From Pseudomonadota bacterium (GTDB lineage: Bacteria > Pseudomonadota > Gammaproteobacteria > Steroidobacterales > Steroidobacteraceae), in the NCBI GenBank assembly GCA_023457495.1, contig JAEWLQ010000129.1, positions 1 through 41,564 of the forward strand: a stretch of DNA of 41,564 bases. Reading direction: 5' to 3'. Below the pieces are notes generated by a model, which did no database searches, was not told the origin of the DNA, and saw only the letters and a program-made list of their open reading frames with translations. This document shows positions 32,401 to 39,339 of this stretch, piece by piece. The translations under genes were made by a program, and so were the position numbers. Each line of letters starts with the position of its first letter. The stretch's first letter is position 1.

Positions 32401-35400
32401 ACACGCGCGGTGACATGTCGCGCGGCATCATGGCGCAATCGATCGGCGGCGGCGGCGGCGCGCTCGCCGGTGGAACGGGCACGTCACTGCCGTTGGCAAT
32501 CGCGTTCGCCGGCATCGGCGGGGCTGGCGGACACGGTGGCGCGGTCACGATCACCAACAACCATTTCATCCGCACCGAAGGCGAATCGGCCAACGCGATC
32601 TTCGCGGAGTCCCTCGGCGGCGGCGGCGGTTCGTTCAACGGGTCGCTGGCCACTCTCAGCCTCGGCGGCGCTTCCGGTAGTTCGGGCGACGGCGGCGCGG
32701 TGGAGATCTTCAATCACGGTCTGCTCGCGACCAGCGGGCACAACGCCTCGGCCATCCATGTCGCATCCATCGGTGGCGGCGGCGGCGCCCACACGTTCTC
32801 GGGCGTCGACGGGACTTCGCGCGCGATCATCGGTCTCGGCGCACGCGCCGGCGCTTCCGGCAACGGCGGCACGGTGACCGTCGATAACGCCGCGGAGGGC
32901 GTGATCACGACCTTCGGCGACAACTCGCATGGAATCCATGCGCAATCCATCGGCGGCGGCGGCGGCAACAGCTCGATGACCGGATCCCTGCTCGAACTAC
33001 TCGCGATTGGCCGCGAGGGTGGCGAGGGCGGCACGGGAGGCGCCGTCACCGTGACGAACCGCGGCATCATCTCCACGAACGGCAGGCGGTCCGGCGGCAT
33101 CGTCGCCACATCGGTTGGTGGCGGTGGCGGCGACGGCTCCTTGACGTACACGGGGGCGACGGTGGGCCTCCCCATACTGCCGATCGCCTTCGCAATTGGC
33201 GGCGCGGGAGGCAGCGGCGGCGATGGCGGCGAGGTGGTCGTCGAAAACCTCGAGGGCGCGTCGATCTCCGCGCGTGGCGCGAGTTCGACCGGCATCTTCG
33301 CGCAATCCGTGGGCGGCGGCGGTGGGAGCGGTGGCGTGAGTCTCGTCCAAGTGGGTCAAGCGTCTCTCACGCTGGGTGGCAGCGGCGCGGCGGGTGGCGA
33401 TGGCGGCGACGTGACCGCCACGAACGATGCGCGGATCACGCTGCGCGGCGACAACTCGATCGGCATCCTCGCGCAAAGCATCGGTGGCGGCGGTGGCGCC
33501 TCGCGCAACGATTTCGCAATCCCGACCGTGTTCGACGGCGTGGACGTGCAGGTGGTGCCCGCCCACATCGGAGGAGCCGAGGGCGCATCCGGATCGGGCG
33601 GCAACGTTGCGGTCACCAACAGCGGCGCCATCGTCATCCAGGGCGACAACTCGGTCGGACTGTTCGCGCAATCGGTCGGCGGCGGCGGCGGGCTTGCTCA
33701 GGTGAGCGGCGGCGCGGCGCAAGTCGAGACGCTCGATGGCGGCATCGGCAATGGCGGCACGCAAACCATCACCAATACTGGAAACATCCGCATCATCGGG
33801 CGCGGCGGCGTGGCGCTGCTCGCGCAGAGCATCGGCGGTGGTGGCGGTGCGCTGCTCGGCGTCACGAGCTCGAGCGCGACCCGCTTCACCGGCACGAGTG
33901 GCGGATCCGGCACGGCGGCCGACGTGGTGCTCGATCTGACCGGCGATCTCATCGCCGCGGACGCGGATTCGATCGCGCTGCTCGCGCAAAGCGATTCGTC
34001 GGATGGACGCGGCAATCTCACGGTGAACATCCGCAATCGCACGCCGGAAGTACTCAGTGCGATCACGGGCGGAGCGGGCGGCGGCGCCGGAGTGATGCTG
34101 CTCGGTGGCGCGGACAACCGGCTCAACAATGCCGGCTTCATCTCCAACGCGCACAGGTTTGCTGGATTCGCCATCGTCGGCGACGTCGGCAACAACACCG
34201 TGCACAACACCGGCGTCGTCACAGGTTCGATTGATCTCGGGTCGGGCAACGGAGTGTTCATCAACGATGCCTCCGGTGGATTCGCCAGCGGCGACATCGT
34301 GGATCTCGGTGGAGGCAGCCTCACCAACGCCGGCTTGCTGGCGCCGGGATACATCGGCAACGTTCATACCACCCGCTTGAACGGCAGCCTCGTGCAGGAG
34401 GCGGGTGGAGTGCTCGCGGTGGATCTCGATGCGCGGCGAACGACCGATGCAACGGATCGCCTGCAGGTGAGCGCGACGGCGCAACTCGAAGGCGAAGTCG
34501 TGCTCAATGTGCTCCAAGACGGTTACGCCGTGCCGGGCGCGCGTACGATGACCCTCATCGAGGCGGAAGAGGGCCTCACGCACGGCTCGCTCGTGTTATC
34601 CGCGCCCGACTCGGCGGTTGCCTCGTACACGCTGCGGTACCCGGACGCGCGGCGCATCGAGCTGTCCTACGACATCGACTTCGCGGCCGGCGGCGCACTC
34701 AACCGCAACCAGACGAAAGTCGGCGAAACGATCAACGCCTTGCAGCGCGCCGGCGGCTCCGTGGCGTTCGCGCCGCTCGCGGCCGGCCTGCTCGAGCTGC
34801 CCGACACCGACTCGCTGGCGGCGGCGTACGACCGGCTGAGTCCGGAAATCTACGCGGGCAATGAAACCGGCGCGCTTTTCTCCGCGCTCGGTTTCAACGA
34901 CTCGATGATGAGCTGCCGCGCCGTCGGCGGGCAGTTCCATCTCGCACGCGAGGATGCGTGTACCTGGCTGCGCATGGGCCTCGACGGATTCAACCAGAAA
35001 GCCACGGGCGAGAATCTCGCTTTCAATCGCGACTCGCTGACCATCTCGGGCGGCTCGCAATGGGAGTTGACCGATGCCTGGCACATCGGCTTCGCGCTGG
35101 GTTATGGCTTCGACAGCGTGCGAACGGGAGTGCTCAGCAATTCGGATGGCCGCCAGCTGAACGCCGGGCTGGTCGCCAAGTGGCGCAGCGGAAACACCAC
35201 GCTCGCCGCTTCGCTGGCCGGCGGCCGGCTGGAATACGAGACGCGGCGCTTGAGCGGTCTCGTGGGCTCCGGCGAACAGTCGATCAGCAACCCCGAGACC
35301 CGACTCGGAGCAGCGCACCTGCGGCTCGGACACGTGTTCGACCGCGGAGCCTGGTACCTCCGTCCGCTCCTCGACGTCGGCTATAACTACCTGGACACCC

Positions 35401-35786
35401 CGGCGTTCGCGGAGGAGGGTGGCAGCGGCGCGACGCTGAGCATCGCGTCGCGCGACCACACCGCGTGGTCGGTGCAGCCGGAGCTGGAATTCGGCGTCGA
35501 GCGGGCGTTGTCGTCCTCTGCACAGCTGCGCACCTGGCTACGCGCCGGCGTGTTGCGCTGGATGTCCGGCACGACGCCTGAGGTCAGCGCGTTCTTCCAG
35601 GACGCACCCGCGGGGACGCCGGCGATGACGGTGAGCGGCAGGTCCGAACGGGACTACGCGAACCTGTCGCTGGGAGTGTCGCTGTTGAGCGGGGAGAAGA
35701 TCGAGCTGCGCTTCGACTACACCGGCCGGTTCTCGGGCGAAACCACCCACCAGGGCGCGGGCCTCAAGTTCTCGACGCGGTTCTAG
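26475..35786 (+). CDS. giant glycine-rich repeat autotransporter (type Va secretion)
   Basis: A 3103-residue autotransporter. Residues 1-29 are a signal peptide ending in GARA. The passenger (about 60-2530) is made of some 41 units, each with a strand-like segment of the type VxVxNxGxIxTxGxxAxGIxAQS followed by a run such as IGGGGGNGG. This fits a very long beta-solenoid. A degenerating last unit and linker follow (about 2500-2800, with LAVDLDARRTTDATDRLQV), and the C-terminal barrel occupies about 2836-3103, ending in AGLKFSTRF, whose terminal Phe is the usual BAM signal. Similar AQSIGGGGGNGG repeats are known from other proteobacterial autotransporters of uncertain adhesin-like role. No protease or lipase active site is evident. 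The cell-surface function is unknown. It is divergent from a sensor kinase; its own Shine-Dalgarno is weak (AAGAAG). Confidence 0.93.
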   Translation: MRQKMTLLAIVSRVFAALLAGWSSGARADQVPVITETSTGASGNPAAAAANVSATLDEEDWIDSASNRPAIIAESAGGTGLDGAALVTGFGENGGDGGRGGTVTVSSQGDIDTQGQEARGVFARSVGGNAGAGGLGVVIGGAGGHGGIGGNGNVVLVEVSGDITTQGTRGIGVDVSSRGGRGGDGGVGGGVGGVGGWGERGGHAARVSVDNRGAVTTAGLAATGIMANSDGGNGGTGNVGAGLGGVGGGGGAGGAGSWSHVTNHGDITITGDFSTPAYGIFVRSTGGRGGDGGVGGGVGGVGGGGGAGAQAGFAEIFNYGGVSTRSDRSHALTASSIGGAGGNAATGGGAGGVGASGGNGAAGGAVEVTNHGALATHGDNSVGVRARSEGGAGGAGAVGAGAGGVAGSGGEAGNAGRAEAANHGAISTQGENAHGILAQSVGGAGGAAGFGGGVGGIGGTGERGGNSAQVEVVSSGEIVTHGRGAMGIVAISEAGDGGAGGDANGAGGIGGAGGRGGTAGRVEVHNSGAITTSGEAGRGIAASSLGGAGGSGGDGQGVVGIGGAAAGSGPGGAVAVENHGEIRTRGAHARGIHGESIGGHVGTGGEATGLISYGGDANSSGSAGAVSILNHAAVTTEGEFSTALFAESTGGGGGTGGLSGGLFNTIGGRGAASGNGGSVSIDNTGTLSTSMTDAHGIFAHSVGGGGGNGGGSLSTSAWLGTSFGGVGDSGGNGGSVAVTSGASSINTLGDRAYGIYAESQGGGGGYGGWSIALSGGAGGSLSWSMGGRGAGGGHAGVVDVANGSDIGTLGGNAHGIYAVSRGGGGGSGGFSISGAGSDGIGLAVSIGGFAGGGGNASSVNVVNTAERISTAGAYSNAIFAQSVGGGGGNGGFSIAAAGGGAGAGTFNMGGRGGAGGHGDEVYVENHGGLSTTNYLSTALYAQSLGGGGGNGGFAIGLAAAGTGAGTVNIGGWGGDGGNAAGVTVVNHGDIVTSGIEAKGIEAQSQGGGGGNGGFSISGAGAGTGSGSVNLGGFGGGGGSSSAVLVDNHGSIATLRDNATGLFAQSLGGGGGNGGFSITGAVAGTGSGSLSVGGFGGDGGSAGVVDVTNSGELIWTSGARANGITAESQGGGGGNGHFSISAVGTQYGGTLSVGGQGGGGGNGDGVSVTNDGRIVTEGDHSLGIFAHSIGGGGGDGGFSISGAVSTGIGGGLSVGGSGGRGGDSVRSDTDDARSTVQVNHAGAIETAGAGSSAIFAQSIGGGGGKGAFSVGASVGTGTQHVLSALGLSVGGCLNFLPDPLNPNHVCSGGDGGTVDVAASGSITTHGDAAHGIHAESEGGGGGSAGWSVSGTSAMRGAISASVGGFGGGGGDGADVTVTTTGESQIDTAGHGSMGIRARSIGGGGGDGGYSVAGSLSLPGDIRQMSASVGGSGGAGGDSGNVTITAGGSLTTEGDDAIGIFAQSIGGGGGEGRTSFAGAIDLTPTASGTSSLQISASVGGSGGDGGSAGERVRVETLAGSRLSTQGRDASGIVAQSIGGGGGIAGNSVAAIFDVAAQAEARSVDISVAVGGAGGSGGRGNTVEVDNGGDIETAGDAAHGIYAQSVGGGGGIGGGAVAAAIIARTETPGQKWAGNFAVGGLGGDGNVGGQVDVRNQGNITTHGAAAHGIVAESIGGGGGDGGNANAVSFALGLGCHVPVISGLVCPSAPEPANKPVYTGRVGVGGFGGDGNDGGAVLIENAGAIRVDGFASAGILAQSIGHGGGNGGNASTSISGVLPTLGGVDVAAGLAGIEGVTIDNSGSPLSLSGASVTVGGLGGGSGSGGDVIVTNRGDIATTAQDGLITFEVPWLGNSEVTIELTASSSAIVAQSIGGGGGSGGLSNAGVTGLVSVGGWGGASGDGGIVTVTNEGSLSTVGGKSYGILAQSIGGGGGLSEATELDPETDPASGGSCAGLICIGGSGGAHGDGGAVTITNDGGIHTRGDMSRGIMAQSIGGGGGALAGGTGTSLPLAIAFAGIGGAGGHGGAVTITNNHFIRTEGESANAIFAESLGGGGGSFNGSLATLSLGGASGSSGDGGAVEIFNHGLLATSGHNASAIHVASIGGGGGAHTFSGVDGTSRAIIGLGARAGASGNGGTVTVDNAAEGVITTFGDNSHGIHAQSIGGGGGNSSMTGSLLELLAIGREGGEGGTGGAVTVTNRGIISTNGRRSGGIVATSVGGGGGDGSLTYTGATVGLPILPIAFAIGGAGGSGGDGGEVVVENLEGASISARGASSTGIFAQSVGGGGGSGGVSLVQVGQASLTLGGSGAAGGDGGDVTATNDARITLRGDNSIGILAQSIGGGGGASRNDFAIPTVFDGVDVQVVPAHIGGAEGASGSGGNVAVTNSGAIVIQGDNSVGLFAQSVGGGGGLAQVSGGAAQVETLDGGIGNGGTQTITNTGNIRIIGRGGVALLAQSIGGGGGALLGVTSSSATRFTGTSGGSGTAADVVLDLTGDLIAADADSIALLAQSDSSDGRGNLTVNIRNRTPEVLSAITGGAGGGAGVMLLGGADNRLNNAGFISNAHRFAGFAIVGDVGNNTVHNTGVVTGSIDLGSGNGVFINDASGGFASGDIVDLGGGSLTNAGLLAPGYIGNVHTTRLNGSLVQEAGGVLAVDLDARRTTDATDRLQVSATAQLEGEVVLNVLQDGYAVPGARTMTLIEAEEGLTHGSLVLSAPDSAVASYTLRYPDARRIELSYDIDFAAGGALNRNQTKVGETINALQRAGGSVAFAPLAAGLLELPDTDSLAAAYDRLSPEIYAGNETGALFSALGFNDSMMSCRAVGGQFHLAREDACTWLRMGLDGFNQKATGENLAFNRDSLTISGGSQWELTDAWHIGFALGYGFDSVRTGVLSNSDGRQLNAGLVAKWRSGNTTLAASLAGGRLEYETRRLSGLVGSGEQSISNPETRLGAAHLRLGHVFDRGAWYLRPLLDVGYNYLDTPAFAEEGGSGATLSIASRDHTAWSVQPELEFGVERALSSSAQLRTWLRAGVLRWMSGTTPEVSAFFQDAPAGTPAMTVSGRSERDYANLSLGVSLLSGEKIELRFDYTGRFSGETTHQGAGLKFSTRF
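26780..28330 (+). repeat. passenger repeats, first class (about 156 bp per unit)
   Basis: The first ten or so passenger units have a period of 155-157 bp (52 residues), measured between the Ser-Gly-Gly anchors at 27477, 27632, 27789, 27945, 28101 and 28257. Each unit holds stretches such as GGVGGVGG or GGIGGTG in place of the GGFSISGA block of the later class. The units are diverged in sequence but regular in length. Confidence 0.8.
28330..33985 (+). repeat. passenger repeats, second class (about 183 bp per unit)
   Basis: From about 28430 onward the units carry an invariant five-glycine run (SIGGGGG) followed by a block such as GGFSISGA. Anchors at 28745, 28929, 29116, 29299, 29481, 29666, 29848 and 30030 are 182-187 bp apart (61 residues). 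Later units vary more in length because of insertions, some with cysteine pairs, and the last unit near 33980 is degenerate (AQSDSSDG). Exact 30-bp copies occur at 30234-30263 and 30849-30878. Confidence 0.8.
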
Positions 35787-35790
35787 CTAC

Positions 35791-35813
35791 CGCCGCGTGC
35801 CGGTCACGCGGCG
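35791..35813. terminator. hairpin between convergent autotransporter and zapE genes
   Basis: CGCCGCGTG and CACGCGGCG form a perfect 9-bp stem around a 5-base loop (CCGGT), 4 bases after the autotransporter stop and spanning the stop codon of the convergent gene. There is no T-run on either side, so it is not a standard intrinsic terminator; it may protect both transcript ends or aid termination in both directions. Confidence 0.5.
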
Positions 35814-36913
35814 CGGTGAGCGCTCGCGAGGTATTCCTCGCTTTGCATCTCCGCGAGCCGGCTCGCGGTACGCTGGAATTCGAACTTGAGCTTTTCGCCC
35901 TGGTAGAGCTCGGCCGGGGCGGCCGCGGCCGACAGGATCACATTGACGCCGCGGTCGTAGAATTCGTCGATCATCGAGATGAAGCGGCGCGCGGCGTTGT
36001 CGGCATCCACGCCGAAGGTCGGCACGTTCGCGACGATCACGCTCTGGTATTCGCTCGCGATCGCGATGTAGTCCGCCGCGCTGCGCGGCCCCTCGCACAG
36101 CGCGGAGAACTCGAACCAGATCACGTTCTCGCTCTCGCGCACAACCTTGATCTTGCGATGGTTCACGCTGATGTCGTGCCCGCTCTCGACGTCCTCGTCG
36201 GAGAGGTCGTCGAACAGCTGCTGGAGCTTCTTCTGCGTGGCGGCATCGGCGCTCGGCAGGTAGATGGGCGCCGCGGTGAGCTGGCGCAAGCGGTAGTCGA
36301 CGCCGCCGTCCACGTTGACGATCTCGCAGTGTTTCTCGAGCAGGCCGATCGCGGGCACGAAGCGGTCGCGTTGCAGGCCATTCTTGTACAGGTCCTTCGG
36401 TTTCACGTTCGAGGTGAAAACCAGCGCCACGCCGCGTTTGAGCAGCGCGTCGAACAGCCCGGCGAGGATCATCGCGTCGGCGATGTCGGAGACGAACAGC
36501 TCGTCGAAGCAAATGACCCGCGCCTTCTTGGCGATCTTGTCGGCTACTCCATCGAGCGGCGACTGCATGCCCTTGAGCCGTTTGAGCTCGGCGTGCACTT
36601 CGTGCATGAAGCGATAGAAGTGGGTGCGCCGCTTCGCGCTGATCGCGAGCGAGCCGTAGAAGATATCCATCAGCCAGGTCTTGCCGCGTCCAACGCCGCC
36701 CCAGAGATACACGCCTTTGGGCGCGCCATTTGCGGACAGCGTGAGTCCGCGCAGCAGACGTTTTCCGATCGGCGCCGCGGCCTCGGCGGCGAGCGCCGCG
36801 CGCAGCCGTTCGAGGGACTTGAGTGCGGCGAGCTGCGCCTTGCAGGCGGCGAATCCACGCTTGGCGATCTCCCGGGCGTAGAGCTCGCCGAGGACGTCTT
36901 GGGTATCGTTCAC
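35804..36913 (-). CDS. zapE: ZapE/AFG1-type P-loop ATPase
   Basis: A 369-residue AFG1-like ATPase. ZapE of E. coli interacts with FtsZ during late division under stress; mitochondrial AFG1 relates to protein quality control. Motifs seen: Walker A GGVGRGKTWLMDIFY, HFYRFMHEVHAELKRLKG, Walker B ARVICFDELFVSDIADAMIL, sensor VALVFTSNVKPKDLYKNGLQRDRFVPAI and the C-terminal TFGVDADNAARRFISMIDEFYDRGV, which is highly characteristic. The start is a GTG at 36913 that overlaps the ETF-QO stop (GTGA), so the longer open frame reading back into ETF-QO is not used. It is the last gene of the leftward operon. Confidence 0.94.
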   Translation of the reverse strand: MNDTQDVLGELYAREIAKRGFAACKAQLAALKSLERLRAALAAEAAAPIGKRLLRGLTLSANGAPKGVYLWGGVGRGKTWLMDIFYGSLAISAKRRTHFYRFMHEVHAELKRLKGMQSPLDGVADKIAKKARVICFDELFVSDIADAMILAGLFDALLKRGVALVFTSNVKPKDLYKNGLQRDRFVPAIGLLEKHCEIVNVDGGVDYRLRQLTAAPIYLPSADAATQKKLQQLFDDLSDEDVESGHDISVNHRKIKVVRESENVIWFEFSALCEGPRSAADYIAIASEYQSVIVANVPTFGVDADNAARRFISMIDEFYDRGVNVILSAAAAPAELYQGEKLKFEFQRTASRLAEMQSEEYLASAHRAA

Positions 36914-38526
36914 AGAAGTTGGTAGTTGGGTCCGGAGCCGCCCTCGGGCGTCGTCCAGTCGATGATCTGGTAGGGGTCCTTGATGTCGCAGGCCTTGCAG
37001 TGCACGCAGTTGGCCGCGTTGATCTGCAGCTTCTTGCCGCCCGCGCCGTCGTCGACCATCTCGTAGACCTGCGCCGGGCAGAAGCGCGTGCAGGGATTGC
37101 CGTATTCCACGGCGCAGGTGGTGGCGCAGATGTTCCGGTCGCGCACCTTGAGATGCGTGGGCTGCACCTCGTCGTGCGCGGTGACCGCGAAGAACACCGA
37201 GGACAGCCGATCGCGCGGCGGCAGGTCGCGTTGCACCCAGCGGCGGTCCGGGGACTCGTATTCGGCGAGTTTCTCGAGCGGCCAGGTTTCGGTATTGCGC
37301 AGCGTCCACGGAGTCGTGCCGGAGAGCATGCTCTCCATCGCGGCGTTGAACATGCCGCGTTTGAGGCCGCGCTTGAATCCGGGCTTGATGTTGCGCACCT
37401 CGTGCAACTCCGCCATGGCCTCGGTCTTGCGCCACACGGCATCGAATCCGATGCTGGTGTCGTTCTCGGCGAAATAGTCAGCCGCCGCCATCGCGCAGCG
37501 CAAGGCCTGGTGGATGCCCTTGATCTTGGGGACGTTGAGCGTTCCGGCCGCGTCGCCCACCAGCACCGCGCCCGGCATTTCGAGCTTCGGCAACGACTGG
37601 TAGCCGCCGGCCGCTATCGAGCGCGCGCCGGCGGAGAGGATCTCGCCGCCCTTCAGGAACTCGTGCATGCGCGGGTGATGCTTGAACTGCTGGAACGCCT
37701 CGAAGGGAAAGAATCGCGGATCGCGATAGTCGAGGCCGGTGACGAAGCCGACATACGCGCGGTTGTCGGTAAGGTGATAAACGAAGCTGCCGCCGTAGGT
37801 TTTCGTGTCCAGCGGCCAGCCGACGCTATGTTGCACGAGCCCGGGCGTGACGCGTCCCGGTGGCAACTGCCACAGCTCCTTCATGCCGAGCGCGTAGACC
37901 TGCGGGTCCGCGTTGGCGTCGAGCTTGTAGCGGCGGATCAGGACCTTCGCGAGACTGCCGCGGCACCCTTCGGCGATGACCGTCAGCCGCGCGCGCACCT
38001 CGGCGCCCGGCATGTAGTTAGGACCGCGCGAGCCATCGTGCTGCACGCCCATGTCGCCGATCTGCACGCCGGCGACGGAGCCGTCGTCGTCGAACAGCGG
38101 GAGCGCGGCGGCGAAGCCGGCGAACACGTCGACGCCGAGTTGCTCGGCCTGGGTGGCCATCCACTGCACGAGTCCGCCGAGCGAGACGATGAAATTGCCG
38201 TCGTTGTGCAGGTAGCGCGGAATCCACGGCATCTTCGTCGCGCCCTTGCGCGACAGCCAGTGGAACTCATCGCGCACCACCGGCACGCGGATCGGCAGCG
38301 GCGCCTGGCGCCACTCGGGCAGCAGCGCGTCGAGCGGTCCCGGCTCCATGACGGCGCCGGAGAGGATATGCGCGCCGATGGTCGAGCCCTTCTCGAGCAC
38401 GCAGACCGTGAGTTCGGGCTTGCGCTGCTTGAGACGGATCGCGGTTGCGAGCCCCGCCGGCCCGCCGCCAATGACGGCGACGTCGTACTCCATGACATCG
38501 CGTTGCGCGGGGCCGGGTGAGTTCAT
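36910..38526 (-). CDS. electron transfer flavoprotein-ubiquinone oxidoreductase
   Basis: A 538-residue FAD and [4Fe-4S] enzyme that passes electrons from acyl-CoA dehydrogenases, through ETF, to ubiquinone at the inner membrane. The N-terminal dinucleotide fold is YDVAVIGGGPAGLATAIRLKQ. The quinone and membrane-contact region follows, and the C-terminal ferredoxin-like domain has NPCTRFCPAQVYE and CVHCKACDIKDPYQII, which supply the cluster cysteines. Length is typical. The ATG overlaps the SDR stop (ATGA at 38523-38526), so the two are coupled. The ETF subunits themselves are not in the window. Confidence 0.96.
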   Translation of the reverse strand: MNSPGPAQRDVMEYDVAVIGGGPAGLATAIRLKQRKPELTVCVLEKGSTIGAHILSGAVMEPGPLDALLPEWRQAPLPIRVPVVRDEFHWLSRKGATKMPWIPRYLHNDGNFIVSLGGLVQWMATQAEQLGVDVFAGFAAALPLFDDDGSVAGVQIGDMGVQHDGSRGPNYMPGAEVRARLTVIAEGCRGSLAKVLIRRYKLDANADPQVYALGMKELWQLPPGRVTPGLVQHSVGWPLDTKTYGGSFVYHLTDNRAYVGFVTGLDYRDPRFFPFEAFQQFKHHPRMHEFLKGGEILSAGARSIAAGGYQSLPKLEMPGAVLVGDAAGTLNVPKIKGIHQALRCAMAAADYFAENDTSIGFDAVWRKTEAMAELHEVRNIKPGFKRGLKRGMFNAAMESMLSGTTPWTLRNTETWPLEKLAEYESPDRRWVQRDLPPRDRLSSVFFAVTAHDEVQPTHLKVRDRNICATTCAVEYGNPCTRFCPAQVYEMVDDGAGGKKLQINAANCVHCKACDIKDPYQIIDWTTPEGGSGPNYQLL

Positions 38527-39290
38527 TTCGGTTGCATGCGGATGGCGCCGTCCAGCCGGATCGTTTCGCCGTTGAGATAGGAGTTCTCGCAGATGGTCTG
38601 CACCAGTGCCGCGTATTCCTCGGGCCGGCCGAGCCGCGGCGGAAAGGGCACTTGCTTGCCGAGCGAGTCCTGCACTTCCTGCGGCATGGCGGCGAGCATC
38701 GGCGTGCCGAAGATTCCCGGCGCGATCGACATCACGCGGATGCCGAACATCGCGAATTCACGCGCGATGGGCAGCGTCATTCCCGCCACCGCGGCCTTGG
38801 TGGCGGAGTAGGCCGCCTGACCGATCTGGCCTTCGAACGCTGCCACCGACGAGGTGTGGATGATGACGCCGCGTTCGCCGTCGGCGTTCGGCGTGTTGGC
38901 CTGCATGATCGCGGCAGCCGCCTTGTCGCAGAGGAACGTGCCGATCAGATTGATGTGCACGACCTTCGCGAAGAAGTCGCCCGCCATCGGGCCGTTCTTG
39001 CCGAGCACGCGTCCCGCGCCGATCACGCCCGCGCAATTGACCAGCAGGTTGATGCCGCCCAGCGCCGCGCGCGCCGTTTCCATCGCCGTGTTCACTTCCG
39101 TTTCGGACGTGACGTCGCACTTGGCGAAAGTCGTGTGGCCGCCGATCGCCTGGGCGGCCGCGAGGCCCGGCCCTTCCTGCACGTCTAACAATGCGACGCG
39201 ACCGCCCGCCGCCGCGATGTGACGCGCCACCGCGTGGCCGAGGCCTGAAGCACCGCCCGTTATGACCGCGCGCGCATCGGAGATTTTCAT
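38523..39290 (-). CDS. SDR-family 3-hydroxyacyl-CoA dehydrogenase, type II-like
   Basis: A 255-residue short-chain dehydrogenase. The nucleotide-binding TGGASGLG motif, CDVTSE, the NCAG motif (LLVNCAGVIGAGR), the catalytic Ser (HTSSVAAFEGQIGQ) and YSATKAAVAGM (Tyr-x3-Lys) are all present. The sequence, including FGIRVMSIAPGIFGTPML and PRLGRPEEYAALVQTICENSYLNGETIRLDGAIRM, closely matches the HSD10-type enzymes, which oxidise 3-hydroxyacyl-CoA or 2-methyl-3-hydroxybutyryl-CoA with NAD. Between a thiolase and ETF-QO, a role in isoleucine or fatty acid breakdown is likely. Confidence 0.93.
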   Translation of the reverse strand: MKISDARAVITGGASGLGHAVARHIAAAGGRVALLDVQEGPGLAAAQAIGGHTTFAKCDVTSETEVNTAMETARAALGGINLLVNCAGVIGAGRVLGKNGPMAGDFFAKVVHINLIGTFLCDKAAAAIMQANTPNADGERGVIIHTSSVAAFEGQIGQAAYSATKAAVAGMTLPIAREFAMFGIRVMSIAPGIFGTPMLAAMPQEVQDSLGKQVPFPPRLGRPEEYAALVQTICENSYLNGETIRLDGAIRMQPK

Positions 39291-39339
39291 GCGGCAAGCA
39301 TAACGAATGACGTGTCCTCGACAATAACAATTCGGGCGA

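Noticed and set aside
26700..33985. CRISPR-like or mobile repeat array in the regularly spaced repeats
   Set aside because: The repeats are in-frame codon repeats of one continuous 3103-codon gene with a signal peptide and barrel.
26475..35786. Mycobacterial PE_PGRS-type protein
   Set aside because: Glycine-rich repeats look alike, but the signal peptide, C-terminal barrel and terminal Phe are those of a Gram-negative autotransporter, and the surrounding genes are proteobacterial.
36823..38520. Plus-strand open frame of 565 codons opposite ETF-QO
   Set aside because: ETF-QO on the minus strand has full cofactor and cluster motifs; the plus-strand frame has none.
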